Positions 26,227 to 37,611 of a stretch of 47,087 nucleotides of DNA are shown in pieces (within the stretch, counting starts at the first letter, position 1; each line of letters starts with the position of its first letter). The stretch spans positions 1-47,087 of the forward strand of contig PDSF01000054.1 in the NCBI GenBank assembly GCA_002748355.1, written 5' to 3'. Under the pieces are notes generated by a model. The model did not search any database and was not told where the DNA came from. It worked only from the letters and a program-made list of their open reading frames with translations. The stretch is from Planctomycetota bacterium (GTDB taxonomy: Bacteria > Planctomycetota > UBA1135 > GCA-002748355). A program made the position numbers and the translations under genes.

Positions 26227-27371
26227 GCTCCGGCCTCCGCCTCGTCCTCATGGCGGAAGGCCTCAAGCAGCAGGTCCTCGCCAAGCTGGCCGCATCGCAG
26301 ATCTTCGAGGGGCAGACTCTCCGCCATGTCGGCGACGCCCAGGCCAGCCAGCCCGGTCCGGGCCCAGCGGCCTCCAGCCAGCTTCGGCGCGACCACTACG
26401 GCCACCGCATCGAAGAGCCCCGCCTCCACCAGCTGCGCCGCCAGGCCGCCGCCACCTTCGACAAGGAGGCGGCGAATACCGCGCTTCCACAAGAGCTCCA
26501 GCGCAGCTCCCATGTCTAAGGTCCGATGGCTGCCAACAGCGCTTGCCAGCGTCGGCAGGAACTCCTGCTCGACCTCGCTGGGCAAAGAGGATGCTCCATC
26601 CTCGCCCCGGAGCACCAGCAGCGGCGCCTTGTCGAGGCTCTGCAGCAGTCGGTACTCGGGAGTCAATAACCCCTCGGGATCGAGTGCGATGCGCAGCGCT
26701 TGCGGCCCTTCGACATGGCGGACCGTCAGCTCCGGATCATCGGCCACCAGGGTCCCCGGCCCGACCATCACCGCATCGCACTCGGCGCGCATCTGATGAG
26801 CCCAAACCCGGGCCGGTTTCCCACTGATCCAGCGAGAGGATCCTGTCCTAGTTCCGGTCTTGCCGTCGAGGGTCATCGCCCACTTGAGCACGACCCAGGG
26901 ACGTTTGCGGCTCAGCCCGCAATGGAAGCGCCGCAGCAGGTTCTGCACTTGCGGAATCTCGAAGGGACCGTGCACGAGAACCCCGGCAGCGCGCAGCTGC
27001 TCGATCCCGGCCCCGGCATGCCTAGGGTCGGGATCGAGAGACCCGAGCACCAGCTCTCGAATGCCTGCATCGAGGAGCAACTGGGTGCAGGGCCCGCGCT
27101 TTTTGTTTCCCCCCTTGGAGGAGCAGGGCTCGAGGGTGACGACCATGGCGTCGGGCTTCCTGCCCTGCCGCCGGGCATCTAGGAGAGCATTCTCCTCGGC
27201 ATGCGGACCGCCCCAATACTCGTGAATCCCCTGCCCGACCGGCTCGCCGTTTTCGAGGGCGATCGCCCCGACCAGGGGGTTGGGTTCGACACGGCCCGCG
27301 GCCGCCCGCGCAGCCTCGGCAGCACGGCAAAGCAGGGCCGTGGCCCACTCTGCCTCCCCAAGACGGGTCAT
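26223..27371 (-). CDS. ribD: Bifunctional riboflavin deaminase/reductase
   Basis: RibD deaminates the pyrimidine made by GTP cyclohydrolase II and reduces its ribosyl chain, steps two and three of riboflavin synthesis. The 382 residues hold both parts. The N-terminal deaminase has NPLVGAI, GPHAEENAL and the zinc motif LEPCSSKGGNKKRGPC; the C-terminal reductase has WVVLKWAMTLDGKTGTRTG, SRWISG, VMVGPGTLVADDPELTVR and RLLVEGGG. The zinc loop is three residues longer than the usual C-x8-C spacing and lacks the common His after CS. It overlaps miaB by 4 bases (ATGA) and the lipoprotein gene by 4 bases (GTGA). No other rib genes are near. Confidence 0.95.
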   Translation of the reverse strand: MTRLGEAEWATALLCRAAEAARAAAGRVEPNPLVGAIALENGEPVGQGIHEYWGGPHAEENALLDARRQGRKPDAMVVTLEPCSSKGGNKKRGPCTQLLLDAGIRELVLGSLDPDPRHAGAGIEQLRAAGVLVHGPFEIPQVQNLLRRFHCGLSRKRPWVVLKWAMTLDGKTGTRTGSSRWISGKPARVWAHQMRAECDAVMVGPGTLVADDPELTVRHVEGPQALRIALDPEGLLTPEYRLLQSLDKAPLLVLRGEDGASSLPSEVEQEFLPTLASAVGSHRTLDMGAALELLWKRGIRRLLVEGGGGLAAQLVEAGLFDAVAVVVAPKLAGGRWARTGLAGLGVADMAESLPLEDLRCGQLGEDLLLEAFRHEDEAEAGA

Positions 27372-28735
27372 GCTGGGACCGTGAACTCGGAGACCTGCTG
27401 CGACTCGTTCACGAGCACGCCGCTGAGACTGAAGCTACCCGCATCTTGGATCTGCACCGAGAGGTAGCGCCCGATGAGATGGTGGTCGCTGCAGTCGAAG
27501 TGCACCAGACGATTGCGCATGGTCCGGCCGGTGAAGCGATCCGCGCGCGACTTGCTCGGCCCTTCCACCATGACTTCGAGCTGCTGGCCGATCAGTGCTT
27601 GGTTCTTTTCCAGCGAGATGCGCTCCTGCACTGCCAGCAGCTCTTGGTTGCGGCGCGCCTTGACCTCCTCCGGCACATCGTCTTCGAAGTAATCGTCAGC
27701 AACGGTCAGCGGCCGCGGCGAATACTTGAAGACAAAGGACTGACTAAAACGCACCCGCTCCATCAGCTCGATACTGGCCTGGTGGTCCTCTTCGGTCTCG
27801 CCGGGAAAGCCGACGATCCAGTCGCTGGCAAACTCGATCTCGGGCACCCGCGCCCGCAGCTCTTCGACCCGCTTCAGATAACGCTGCACGTCGTATTTGC
27901 GCTGCATACGCAGAAGCATGCGGTCGCTGCCCGACTGCGCCGGCAAATGGAAGTAGCGGCTCACTCGCGGCAACTCCGCCATCGCGTCCATGAGCTCCGG
28001 CGTCAGATAATTGGGATGCGAGGTGATAAAGGAGATCCGCCGCAGAGCCGGGATTTGATGCAGCTCCCGCAGGAGCATCGCCAGGCTGGCGCGCGGCCGC
28101 AGATCGTGGCCATAAGCGTTGACTGTCTGGCCAAGCAGGGTGATCTCGGTGACCCCATCGCCGACCAGCCGCAGCACCTCGTCCACGATGTCGGCGACCG
28201 GACGGCAGAGTTCCTCGCCCCGCGTCGCCGGCACGATGCAATAGGTGCAGGGCATATTGCAGCCGCGGATGATGTTGACGAAGGCCTGACTCGGATGCGG
28301 ACGCAGCTGGACCTCGCGATGCACGAGGTCGCCGCCCCCATCATTCCCGGTCGCAACGATGCTGCTGCGCTTCTCATGGATCTCGGCGATGAGCTCATCG
28401 ATGCGGCCGAAATCCCTCGTCCCACAAACCAGGTCCACGTGCGGCATGCGCGAGCGGATAAAGACCTTGTGCTCCTGAGCCATGCAGCCGAGCACCCCAA
28501 GCAGCAAACCCGGCTTTTGCCGTTTGCGTGACTTCAAAGAGCCAAGGCGCCCCCAGACCCGGTCCTCTGCGTTCTCACGCACCGAACAGGTGTTGAGCAG
28601 GATCAAATCGGCCTGCTCCTCGTCGATGGCGGCCTCCCAGCCAGCCTGCACCAGGCGACTGGCGACGAGTTCGCTGTCGAGCTTGTTCATCTGGCACCCA
28701 TAGGTCACCAGGTGGAATGTTCCGGCTTGCGACAT
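27368..28735 (-). CDS. miaB: tRNA A37 methylthiotransferase MiaB
   Basis: A 455-residue radical-SAM enzyme that adds methylthio to i6A37 of tRNAs reading UNN codons. The N-terminal domain has the three cysteines of the auxiliary cluster in VTYGCQMN, LNTCSVRENAE and VLGCMAQ. The radical-SAM core has RGCNMPCTYCIVP (C-x3-C-x2-C). SVRENAE favours MiaB over MtaB or RimO. A TRAM domain closes the protein (about residues 380-445). The ATG at 28735 has GAGG upstream; the frame runs further back but without family sequence. It heads the operon with ribD and the zincin-like lipoprotein, joined by 4-base overlaps. Confidence 0.96.
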   Translation of the reverse strand: MSQAGTFHLVTYGCQMNKLDSELVASRLVQAGWEAAIDEEQADLILLNTCSVRENAEDRVWGRLGSLKSRKRQKPGLLLGVLGCMAQEHKVFIRSRMPHVDLVCGTRDFGRIDELIAEIHEKRSSIVATGNDGGGDLVHREVQLRPHPSQAFVNIIRGCNMPCTYCIVPATRGEELCRPVADIVDEVLRLVGDGVTEITLLGQTVNAYGHDLRPRASLAMLLRELHQIPALRRISFITSHPNYLTPELMDAMAELPRVSRYFHLPAQSGSDRMLLRMQRKYDVQRYLKRVEELRARVPEIEFASDWIVGFPGETEEDHQASIELMERVRFSQSFVFKYSPRPLTVADDYFEDDVPEEVKARRNQELLAVQERISLEKNQALIGQQLEVMVEGPSKSRADRFTGRTMRNRLVHFDCSDHHLIGRYLSVQIQDAGSFSLSGVLVNESQQVSEFTVPA

Positions 28736-28864
28736 ACGAAGGGCCTCGGGGCGGACGGGGCTAGGCATGGAGGAAAAGCAAAGAGGGCAAGAGAGTAGGG
28801 AGCAGGATGAAAAAGCGGTCAAACGCTGAGGCGACCAAGGACCAAGCTGCGCCCTGAATCAGTC

Positions 28865-28908
28865 GCGCGAGTGGGAAAGCGCCCCATCGGCGGCTCTCCC
28901 ACTCGCGC
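28865..28908 (-). terminator. Hairpin downstream of the pseudopilin gene
   Basis: GCGCGAGTGGGA (28865-28876) and TCCCACTCGCGC (28897-28908) are exact complements around a 20-base loop that is itself GC-rich. It lies 23 bases beyond the stop of the minus-strand pseudopilin gene and upstream of miaB. No U-tract follows. Confidence 0.5.
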
Positions 28909-28930
28909 TAGCTTGCTTGCGGAGGAAGCG

Positions 28931-29593
28931 CTAGTTCCCTTCCGCAAACGGCGTCAACTTTCGTAGCTCCGGGTGCGGGCTCTGTTCGCCCACGGGGAAG
29001 ACATAGGTCTCGTCATCAGGATCACCTTCCCAATACCCCTTCTCTTCGAGCATGTCGACTTCGAGGCTACCGGGGCGGCAGCCGGTGTAGAGGACCATAA
29101 TGGCGCCCCGGGTGTGGTTGCGACCGCCCTCGTTGTCATCAGCGAACCAGATCGCGTTCTCCTGATTCATCGTGCGGCGATGAGCGCGGGCGCGGGCGGC
29201 GTAGTGGGTCTGCGAGGAGGTAAAGTCCTCCTTGTTACGCCACAGCTTTTTCTTGATGTCCTCTTCGGGGATCGTCAGGGCCTCGGGGGCGAAACTCTCC
29301 ATGCATTCGGGGCAAAAGAGCAGGCGACGACCAGAGTCGGTGTTTTCGATCGCGCCCGTACGCCAGAGGCGCCAGAAGAAGCTGATGCCAGACTCCGAAG
29401 GCAGTTGTCCGCGCTTGCGTACCTTGTAGATCTCGGCTGCCTGATAGAGGTTCTGCAGATTCTTCTGGCAGTTCACCTCTTTGACGGTCTGTCCGACAGC
29501 AAACATCTTCGGAACCAGCCAAACCATCATCCCGGCGATAATGCCGATGACGATGAGAAGCTCGATAAGCGTGAATCCGCGGGCGTTCTTCAT
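28931..29593 (-). CDS. Type IV pilin/pseudopilin-like protein
   Basis: A 220-residue secreted or membrane protein. It begins MKNARGFTLIELLIVIGI, a perfect prepilin peptidase site (cleavage after Gly, Phe +1, Glu +5) followed by a hydrophobic helix to about residue 30. The body has one CPEC pair and ends in a polar region with FADDNEGG and YTGCRPGSLEVDML, the layout of planctomycete-type pseudopilins. It could build a type II secretion-like pseudopilus or stay membrane-bound. GAGG lies 8 bases before this ATG; an in-frame ATG at 29659 would add 22 residues containing VPVPK repeats. No secretion genes are adjacent. Confidence 0.88.
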   Translation of the reverse strand: MKNARGFTLIELLIVIGIIAGMMVWLVPKMFAVGQTVKEVNCQKNLQNLYQAAEIYKVRKRGQLPSESGISFFWRLWRTGAIENTDSGRRLLFCPECMESFAPEALTIPEEDIKKKLWRNKEDFTSSQTHYAARARAHRRTMNQENAIWFADDNEGGRNHTRGAIMVLYTGCRPGSLEVDMLEEKGYWEGDPDDETYVFPVGEQSPHPELRKLTPFAEGN

Positions 29594-29817
29594 TCTTCGT
29601 GCCTCAAGGACTGGTGCCTTAGGGACAGGGACCTTAGGGACAGGGGCGGCGCTGCTCATGGGGGCGCGCGGCAGCAGCAAGCCAAGCAGCCTAGAGGCCC
29701 CGGCCCCATAGGCCAAGCCTCTCCAGGAGCTTACGCTGCCCCTAGCTCTGGGACCCTGGACGAGGCACCTAGAAGAAGCCCCAAGCAAGACCTAGTAGCC
29801 CAGGCCAATGCGCCCAA

Positions 29818-29956
29818 GCTCGGTATCGCCCAGGCTCAGTATCGCCCAGGCTCGGTATCGCCCAGGCTCGGTATCGCCCAGGCTCGGTATCGCCCAGGCT
29901 CGGTATCGCCCAAGCTCGGTATCGCCCAGGCTTAGTATCGCCCAGGCTTAGTATCG
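29818..29956. repeat. 16-bp tandem repeat, about 8.7 copies, abutting ahcY
   Basis: The plus-strand unit is GCTCGGTATCGCCCAG. Eight full copies run from 29818 to 29945 with only single-base variants (A at position 5, A at the last position, TTA at 3-5), and a ninth partial copy (GCTTAGTATCG) ends at 29956 inside the last codons and stop of ahcY. A degraded copy may precede it near 29803. The unit length is not a multiple of three, and it is not a CRISPR since there are no spacers. Confidence 0.95.
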
Positions 29957-31255
29957 ATAGTGCTCCGGCTTGTAGGGCCCCTCGACCGGAATACCGAGGT
30001 ATTCGGCCTGCTCGGGCAGGAGCTTGGTCAGCTTGACGCCGAGCTTGTCTAGGTGCAGGCGCGCGACCTCTTCGTCGAGGTGCTTGGGCAGCACGTGGAC
30101 CCCGAGTTCGACCTCGTTGTTCCAAAGCTCGATCTGCGCCAGGACCTGGTTGGTAAAGCTGTTGCTCATCACAAAGCTCGGGTGGCCCGTGGCGCAGCCG
30201 AGGTTCACCAGGCGCCCCTCGGCCAGCATGATCACGCTATGGCCGTCGGGGAAGGTGTAGTGATCGACCTGCGGCTTGATCTCGGTCTTCTTGACGTCGT
30301 CGCGGCCGTTGAGGTAGGCGACATCGATCTCGTGGTCGAAGTGGCCGATGTTGCAGACAATGGCCTCGTCCTTCATCGCGGCCATGTGCTCGCCGCGGAC
30401 GACGTCCCGGCAGCCGGTGGCGGTGACGAAGATATCGCCCTCCTTGGCCGCCTCTTCCATGGTCGTGACCTCATAGCCCTCCATCGCCGCCTGCAGCGCG
30501 CAGATCGGGTCGATCTCGGTGACGATCACGCGGGCGCCAAGACCCTTCATCGAGTCGGCGCAGCCCTTGCCCACATCGCCATAGCCAGCGACCACGACAA
30601 CCTTGCCAGCAACCATGACGTCGGTGGCGCGCTTGATGCCATCGGCCAGCGACTCGCGGCAGCCGTAGAGGTTGTCGAACTTGGACTTGGTGACCGAGTC
30701 ATTGACGTTGAAGCAAGGCGTCTTGAGCTCGCCCTTCTGCATCATCTGATAGAGACGCAGCACACCCGTCGTCGTCTCTTCGGAGATGCCCTTGAGGCCC
30801 TCCAGAAGCTGCGGGTACTTGTCGTAGACCAGGCCGGTCAGGTCACCGCCGTCGTCGAGGATCATGTTCAGCGGCTGGCCATCGGCGAAGTAGAGGGTCT
30901 GCTCGATGCACCACTCGTACTCCTCTTCGGTCTCGCCCTTCCACGCATAGACCGGAACGCCGGTCTCGGCGATGGCGGCAGCGGCGTGGTCCTGGGTCGA
31001 GAAGATATTGCAGGAACTCCACTGCACCTGGGCGCCGAGGGCGGTCAGCGTCTCGATGAGCACAGCCGTCTGGATCGTCATGTGCAGACAGCCAGCGATG
31101 CGGGCGCCAGCAAGGGGCTGCTCGCTGCCATACTTCGTGCGCAGGGAGACCAGGCCCGGCATCTCCTTTTCGGCGAGTTCGATTTCCTTTCGGCCCCAAC
31201 TGGCCAGTTTGATGTCCGCAACCTTGTACGGGGCTTTTGTTGTCGTGTCCGTCAT
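29948..31255 (-). CDS. ahcY: Adenosylhomocysteinase
   Basis: Hydrolyses S-adenosylhomocysteine to adenosine and homocysteine and so relieves inhibition of methyltransferases. The 435-residue product has [25 protein letters not shown], the [12 protein letters not shown] stretch, [15 protein letters not shown], the NAD loop [46 protein letters not shown] and the conserved C-terminal HYRY. I choose the ATG at 31255 ([12 protein letters not shown]); MDPM at 31264 is also possible. It lies downstream of metK, separated by a terminator-like hairpin, so it likely has its own promoter. Its stop codon is part of the 16-bp repeat array. Confidence 0.98.
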   Translation of the reverse strand: MTDTTTKAPYKVADIKLASWGRKEIELAEKEMPGLVSLRTKYGSEQPLAGARIAGCLHMTIQTAVLIETLTALGAQVQWSSCNIFSTQDHAAAAIAETGVPVYAWKGETEEEYEWCIEQTLYFADGQPLNMILDDGGDLTGLVYDKYPQLLEGLKGISEETTTGVLRLYQMMQKGELKTPCFNVNDSVTKSKFDNLYGCRESLADGIKRATDVMVAGKVVVVAGYGDVGKGCADSMKGLGARVIVTEIDPICALQAAMEGYEVTTMEEAAKEGDIFVTATGCRDVVRGEHMAAMKDEAIVCNIGHFDHEIDVAYLNGRDDVKKTEIKPQVDHYTFPDGHSVIMLAEGRLVNLGCATGHPSFVMSNSFTNQVLAQIELWNNEVELGVHVLPKHLDEEVARLHLDKLGVKLTKLLPEQAEYLGIPVEGPYKPEHYRY

Positions 31256-31303
31256 CGGATCCATGTCCTCTTCAGCAATAAGATCGAAATAGCGGTCGAT
31301 CAC

Positions 31304-31317
31304 TCTATCGCGATAGA
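31304..31317. promoter_or_regulatory. 14-bp perfect palindrome upstream of ahcY
   Basis: TCTATCGCGATAGA is its own reverse complement and lies about 50 bases before the ahcY start, where an operator would act. A regulator binding there is inference. No such regulator gene is in the window. Confidence 0.35.
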
Positions 31318-31367
31318 TCGATGGAGCAACCAGAGAGCGGCGCAAGCTGGACCTTGGCAGGATGTGG

Positions 31368-31400
31368 AAAAAGGCCCGCTCCTGGCGACACCGCCAGGAG
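31368..31400 (-). terminator. Rho-independent terminator of metK
   Basis: On the minus strand CTCCTGGCG and CGCCAGGAG pair around a 4-base loop (31400-31379), and TTTTT follows at 31372-31368 after six bases. It lies about 150 bases past the metK stop. Confidence 0.6.
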
Positions 31401-31553
31401 GCAGCTGCAAGACGAAGCTAGCTGGCACTGTTAGCCAGGATCTGCCAGCCTGCTCAACTGGCCGGCTCAAGCAGCCAGCGGAATTCGCCAGCAGGATCCA
31501 GGCATCCCAGGGCTTCAGGGCTTCAGGGGGCCAGGGCTTCAGGAGGCCAGCTA

Positions 31554-32729
31554 TTAGAGCCCGTGCTTGGCCGCAGCTTGCTTGAGCTGCTCCACACGGT
31601 TGAGTTCTTCCCAGGGCAGGTCATCGCGCCCGAAGTGCCCATACGCCGCGGTCTTGCGGTAAATCGGCTTGAGCAGACCGAGGCTCTCGATGATGACCCG
31701 CGGACGCAGGTCGAAGGTCTCGCGCACACATTGCTGCAGCTTCTCGTCGTCGATCTTTCCGGTGCCGAAGCTGTCGACCAGGACCGAGCAGGGCTCGGCG
31801 ACCCCAATCGCATAGGAGACCTGGACCTCACAGCGCTCGGCGAGGCCGGCGGCGACGATGTTCTTGGCAACCCAGCGCGAAGCGTAGGCCGCGGAGCGAT
31901 CGACCTTGGACGGATCCTTGCCCGAGAAGGCACCACCACCATGCCGGCCCATGCCGCCATAGGTGTCGACGATGATCTTGCGTCCGGTCAGCCCGCAGTC
32001 GCCGTGGGGTCCACCGATCACGAAGCGACCGGTCGGATTGATATGGAACTGGGTATCGTCGCTGAGCATCTCGGTGGGCAGCACCTCTTTGACCAGTCGC
32101 TTGACGCCGCTTTGGATCTCCTCGTTGCTCACCTTGTCGTCGTGCTGCACCGAGACGACGACGGTGTCGACCTGCACCGGATGCTCATCCTTGTCGTAGA
32201 CGACGGAGAGCTGCGACTTCATGTCCGGGCGCAGCCACGGGAGTTCGCCAGCGCGACGCGCTTGGTCGAGCCGCTCCAGAATCCGGTGCGAATAGTGGAT
32301 CGGGAAGGGCATGAGCTCCGGCGTTTCGCGGCAGGCATAGCCAAACATCAGGCCCTGGTCGCCAGCGCCCTGGTCCTTATCCGGCGTGCTGTCGACGCCC
32401 TGGCTGATATCCGGCGACTGTGAGTGGATCCTCACCTGCACTTCGCAGCTCTCGCTGTCAAACTCCAAGGCCGGATCGTCGTAGCCGATTTCGCGAACGG
32501 TCTGGCGGACAACAGCCTCGTATTCCTTTTCCCCGAAATTGGCCGAACTCGTAATCTCCCCCGCCACGACCACAAGGTTGCTCGTCACGAGCGTTTCACA
32601 GGCCACGCGACTCGCAGGATCCTTGGCGAGCAAGGCGTCCAAGATCGCATCGGAGATTTGATCGGAGACCTTATCGGGGTGGCCAGCACCAACCGATTCG
32701 GAAGTAAAAACGCGGAGTTCGTTGCTCAT
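31554..32729 (-). CDS. metK: S-adenosylmethionine synthetase
   Basis: Makes SAM from methionine and ATP. The 391 residues carry all family signatures: [60 protein letters not shown], the [19 protein letters not shown] substrate loop, and [10 protein letters not shown]. The C-terminal domain and the closing ELNRVEQLK region are complete. GAGAGG is upstream of the ATG. With ahcY directly downstream, synthesis and recycling of the methyl donor are next to each other. I looked for SAM or SAH riboswitch cores in the leader and saw none. Confidence 0.98.
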   Translation of the reverse strand: MSNELRVFTSESVGAGHPDKVSDQISDAILDALLAKDPASRVACETLVTSNLVVVAGEITSSANFGEKEYEAVVRQTVREIGYDDPALEFDSESCEVQVRIHSQSPDISQGVDSTPDKDQGAGDQGLMFGYACRETPELMPFPIHYSHRILERLDQARRAGELPWLRPDMKSQLSVVYDKDEHPVQVDTVVVSVQHDDKVSNEEIQSGVKRLVKEVLPTEMLSDDTQFHINPTGRFVIGGPHGDCGLTGRKIIVDTYGGMGRHGGGAFSGKDPSKVDRSAAYASRWVAKNIVAAGLAERCEVQVSYAIGVAEPCSVLVDSFGTGKIDDEKLQQCVRETFDLRPRVIIESLGLLKPIYRKTAAYGHFGRDDLPWEELNRVEQLKQAAAKHGL

Positions 32730-32838
32730 TTAGGGGGGGCCTCTCGCCGGAAAAGCGCGGCAGCTTAGCGCCCTAAGCAGTGGGGAAAAAGCACGAGACT
32801 TTCAAGCTAGCCCCAAGGAAGCAGAGTTCACCCAGGGC

Positions 32839-34245
32839 TCAGCCCACGTCCAGCGGGCCCAGCAGGCCCGGATGTTTCTCCCGGAGTAGCCCCTCCACCG
32901 CTTCCAAGGTCTGGGCCAAGGCCCCCTGATTGACCCGGAGAATCTCGCCGGCTCGCTGCGCCATCTTCAGGGCCCGCTCGGGCTCTTGCAGCAGCTCCGT
33001 CGCCACCTCGAGCAGCTCTTCGGCGTCGCGCACCTGGCGCACGGCCTGGCCTTCGAGCAGAAGTTCGACGTCCCGCTGGAAGTTCCAAGTGTGCGGCCCA
33101 AAGACTGTCGCCTTCCCCAAGGCCACCGGCTCGAGCATGTTTTGCCCGCCATGCTTGACCAGGCTGCCACCGACGAAGACCAGATCCGCCAGGGTGTAGA
33201 CCGCCTCCAACTCCCCGATGGTATCGATCAGGATCCAGGCCCCCTCCGGAGCCCGCTCCTGGCGGTCGCGCAGCCCGGTGAGCCGCAGCACGCCGCGCGC
33301 ATCGCCCCGCTCCTGCAGTAGGCGCTGGACACCGCCGTGGATGCCGCGAGAACGTTCGGGATGGCGGGGCACCAGGATCAGCCGCAGCTTGCGGCCGAGC
33401 CGCTGCTCCAGCTGCAGGGAACAGCTCGCCAGCTGCAGCTCCTCATCGGCATGGGTGGAGCCGGCGACGAGGACCAGCTCGTCTTCTCCAAGGCCGAAGA
33501 GATCGACGAGCTGCGGATCTCGCTTCGGAACCGAGTCCCGCAGCTCAAGGCTGTCGTATTTGAGGTTGCCGGTGATACGCAGGCGCTCGGGCGGCACTTG
33601 CAGCTCATGCAAGCGGCTGCGGTAGAGCTCGTTCTGCACGCAGAACAAATCGATGCGGTCGATCTGCGGCAACAGCCCCCGCACCTTCTTGTAGCCGCGA
33701 AAGCTCTTCTGGCTGATCCGCCCATTGATCACCCCGACCGGAATCTGGCGGTGTTCACAGGCCCGCAGGAAGTTGGGCCAGAGCTCCAGCTCCATCAGCA
33801 GCACGCAGCTCGGCCGCACCCGGTCCAGGGCACGCAGCGGAAAACGTCCGAAGTCGAGCGGATAGTAAAACACCCGCTCCTCTCCGAAGAGACGCCGGGC
33901 CAGCTCGTCGCCGGTCGGCGTCGTCGAGCTGATGACGCACTCAAGCTGGGGCCAACGCCGCTCGATCTCCTGGACCAGGGGTAGGGCCGCCTTGACCTCG
34001 CCGACGCTGACCCCGTGCACCCAGATGCGGGGGCCTGGCTCGCGCGGCGGCACAAAGCCCAGGCGCTCGCGCAGGCCACTGCGATGCTCGCCGCTGGCGA
34101 GGACCCTCCAAACCAGGACGGGTAGATAAACGAGGAAGCCGAAAAAGAAGACGAGGTGATAGAAGCCAAAGACCAGCGCGGCGCCCAAGCGCTTGCTCAG
34201 CGGCTTCTCAGCCAAACCGGTCCCTGGCGTCTGCTGCCTTGTCAC
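32839..34245 (-). CDS. waaA: 3-deoxy-D-manno-octulosonic acid (Kdo) transferase
   Basis: WaaA attaches Kdo to lipid A precursors at the inner membrane. The N-terminal anchor (LGAALVFGFYHLVFFFGFL) is followed by HGVSVGEVKAALPLV, SSTTPTGDELARR, YYPLDFGRFP, LMELELWPNF, INGRISQKSFRGYKKV, TGNLKYDS, LVAGSTHADEE, RHPERSRG, and GGSLVKHGGQNMLEPVALGK of the GT30 family. The 468-residue length is slightly long. The start is not certain: the frame continues into secA, and I chose the GTG at 34245, one base after the secA stop, which would couple the two genes. It marks an LPS-making outer membrane. Confidence 0.93.
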   Translation of the reverse strand: MTRQQTPGTGLAEKPLSKRLGAALVFGFYHLVFFFGFLVYLPVLVWRVLASGEHRSGLRERLGFVPPREPGPRIWVHGVSVGEVKAALPLVQEIERRWPQLECVISSTTPTGDELARRLFGEERVFYYPLDFGRFPLRALDRVRPSCVLLMELELWPNFLRACEHRQIPVGVINGRISQKSFRGYKKVRGLLPQIDRIDLFCVQNELYRSRLHELQVPPERLRITGNLKYDSLELRDSVPKRDPQLVDLFGLGEDELVLVAGSTHADEELQLASCSLQLEQRLGRKLRLILVPRHPERSRGIHGGVQRLLQERGDARGVLRLTGLRDRQERAPEGAWILIDTIGELEAVYTLADLVFVGGSLVKHGGQNMLEPVALGKATVFGPHTWNFQRDVELLLEGQAVRQVRDAEELLEVATELLQEPERALKMAQRAGEILRVNQGALAQTLEAVEGLLREKHPGLLGPLDVG

Positions 34246-34246
34246 C

Positions 34247-37036
<2,790 letters not shown>

Positions 37037-37230
37037 CGTGCCACCTCCATGAATTCTCACTTGGGATCTTGCGGCAAGCGCGGTTTGGCCGCACAGGCCG
37101 CGGGAACTCGCGCGTCCGCTTGCTCCCGAATCTGAAATCTCCGCAGCCGCATTCACGAGCAAGCTCGGAACTCACGGCCAAACGGCCTGCGGACGGAGAG
37201 CTGATGGGCCTCACGCCCGCCACGCCCAAA

Positions 37231-37611
37231 TCAGGACCCAGGAGCCCTTGGCTGGGCTAGCCAGTATTCGCCGGCAGCGGCCAGGGCTCGTGGCAGCCGC
37301 CCGCGCAAGCAAAGGCTGCAGGCCAGGTCGGCAGCAGAGGCTGCTTGGGTATGGGCAGCTCGGCCTTCGTCACAGGAGGACTGTAGCCGTGGGATCTGCC
37401 ACAGGCCAAACAGCCGCTCGATGCTGTGCCTGACCACAGCTTCGCTGCGCGAGAGGCCCACAGCCTCGCTGCGCGAGAAACGCTGCCGTAGCTCCCAGGA
37501 CTCGGAGCTTCCTCCCCCGCTCGCAACCCATAAACACAAGGTTACGATCAGCGGAAGCGGCAGCCCCCCCCGAGAGGAGTTCGTAGCGAGGACTCGAGGA
37601 TGCTCCCTCAC
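37231..37611 (-). CDS. Possible small exported protein, unknown
   Basis: A 126-codon frame whose ATG overlaps the stop of the response-regulator gene as ATGA, a usual sign of coupled translation. The N-terminus has a basic stretch and a hydrophobic segment (LPLPLIVTLCLWVASGGG) that could be a signal peptide. The middle contains an eight-residue duplication (SRSEAVGL, then SRSEAVV) encoded by a 24-bp DNA repeat at 37434-37479. The rest is Ala/Leu/Arg-rich and matches no family I know. A chance frame in GC-rich DNA is a real alternative. About 194 bases without a visible gene separate it from secA. Confidence 0.38.
   Translation of the reverse strand: MREHPRVLATNSSRGGLPLPLIVTLCLWVASGGGSSESWELRQRFSRSEAVGLSRSEAVVRHSIERLFGLWQIPRLQSSCDEGRAAHTQAASAADLACSLCLRGRLPRALAAAGEYWLAQPRAPGS

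Noticed and set aside
29818..29956. CRISPR array
   Set aside because: The unit is 16 bp, the copies touch each other without spacers, and there are no cas genes.
31256..31553. SAM or SAH riboswitch upstream of ahcY, or in the metK leader
   Set aside because: I did not see the conserved cores of these riboswitches; only a terminator hairpin and a palindrome are present.
30053..31585. 510-codon plus-strand frame opposite ahcY
   Set aside because: Antisense shadow of ahcY running into the metK end; no family resemblance.
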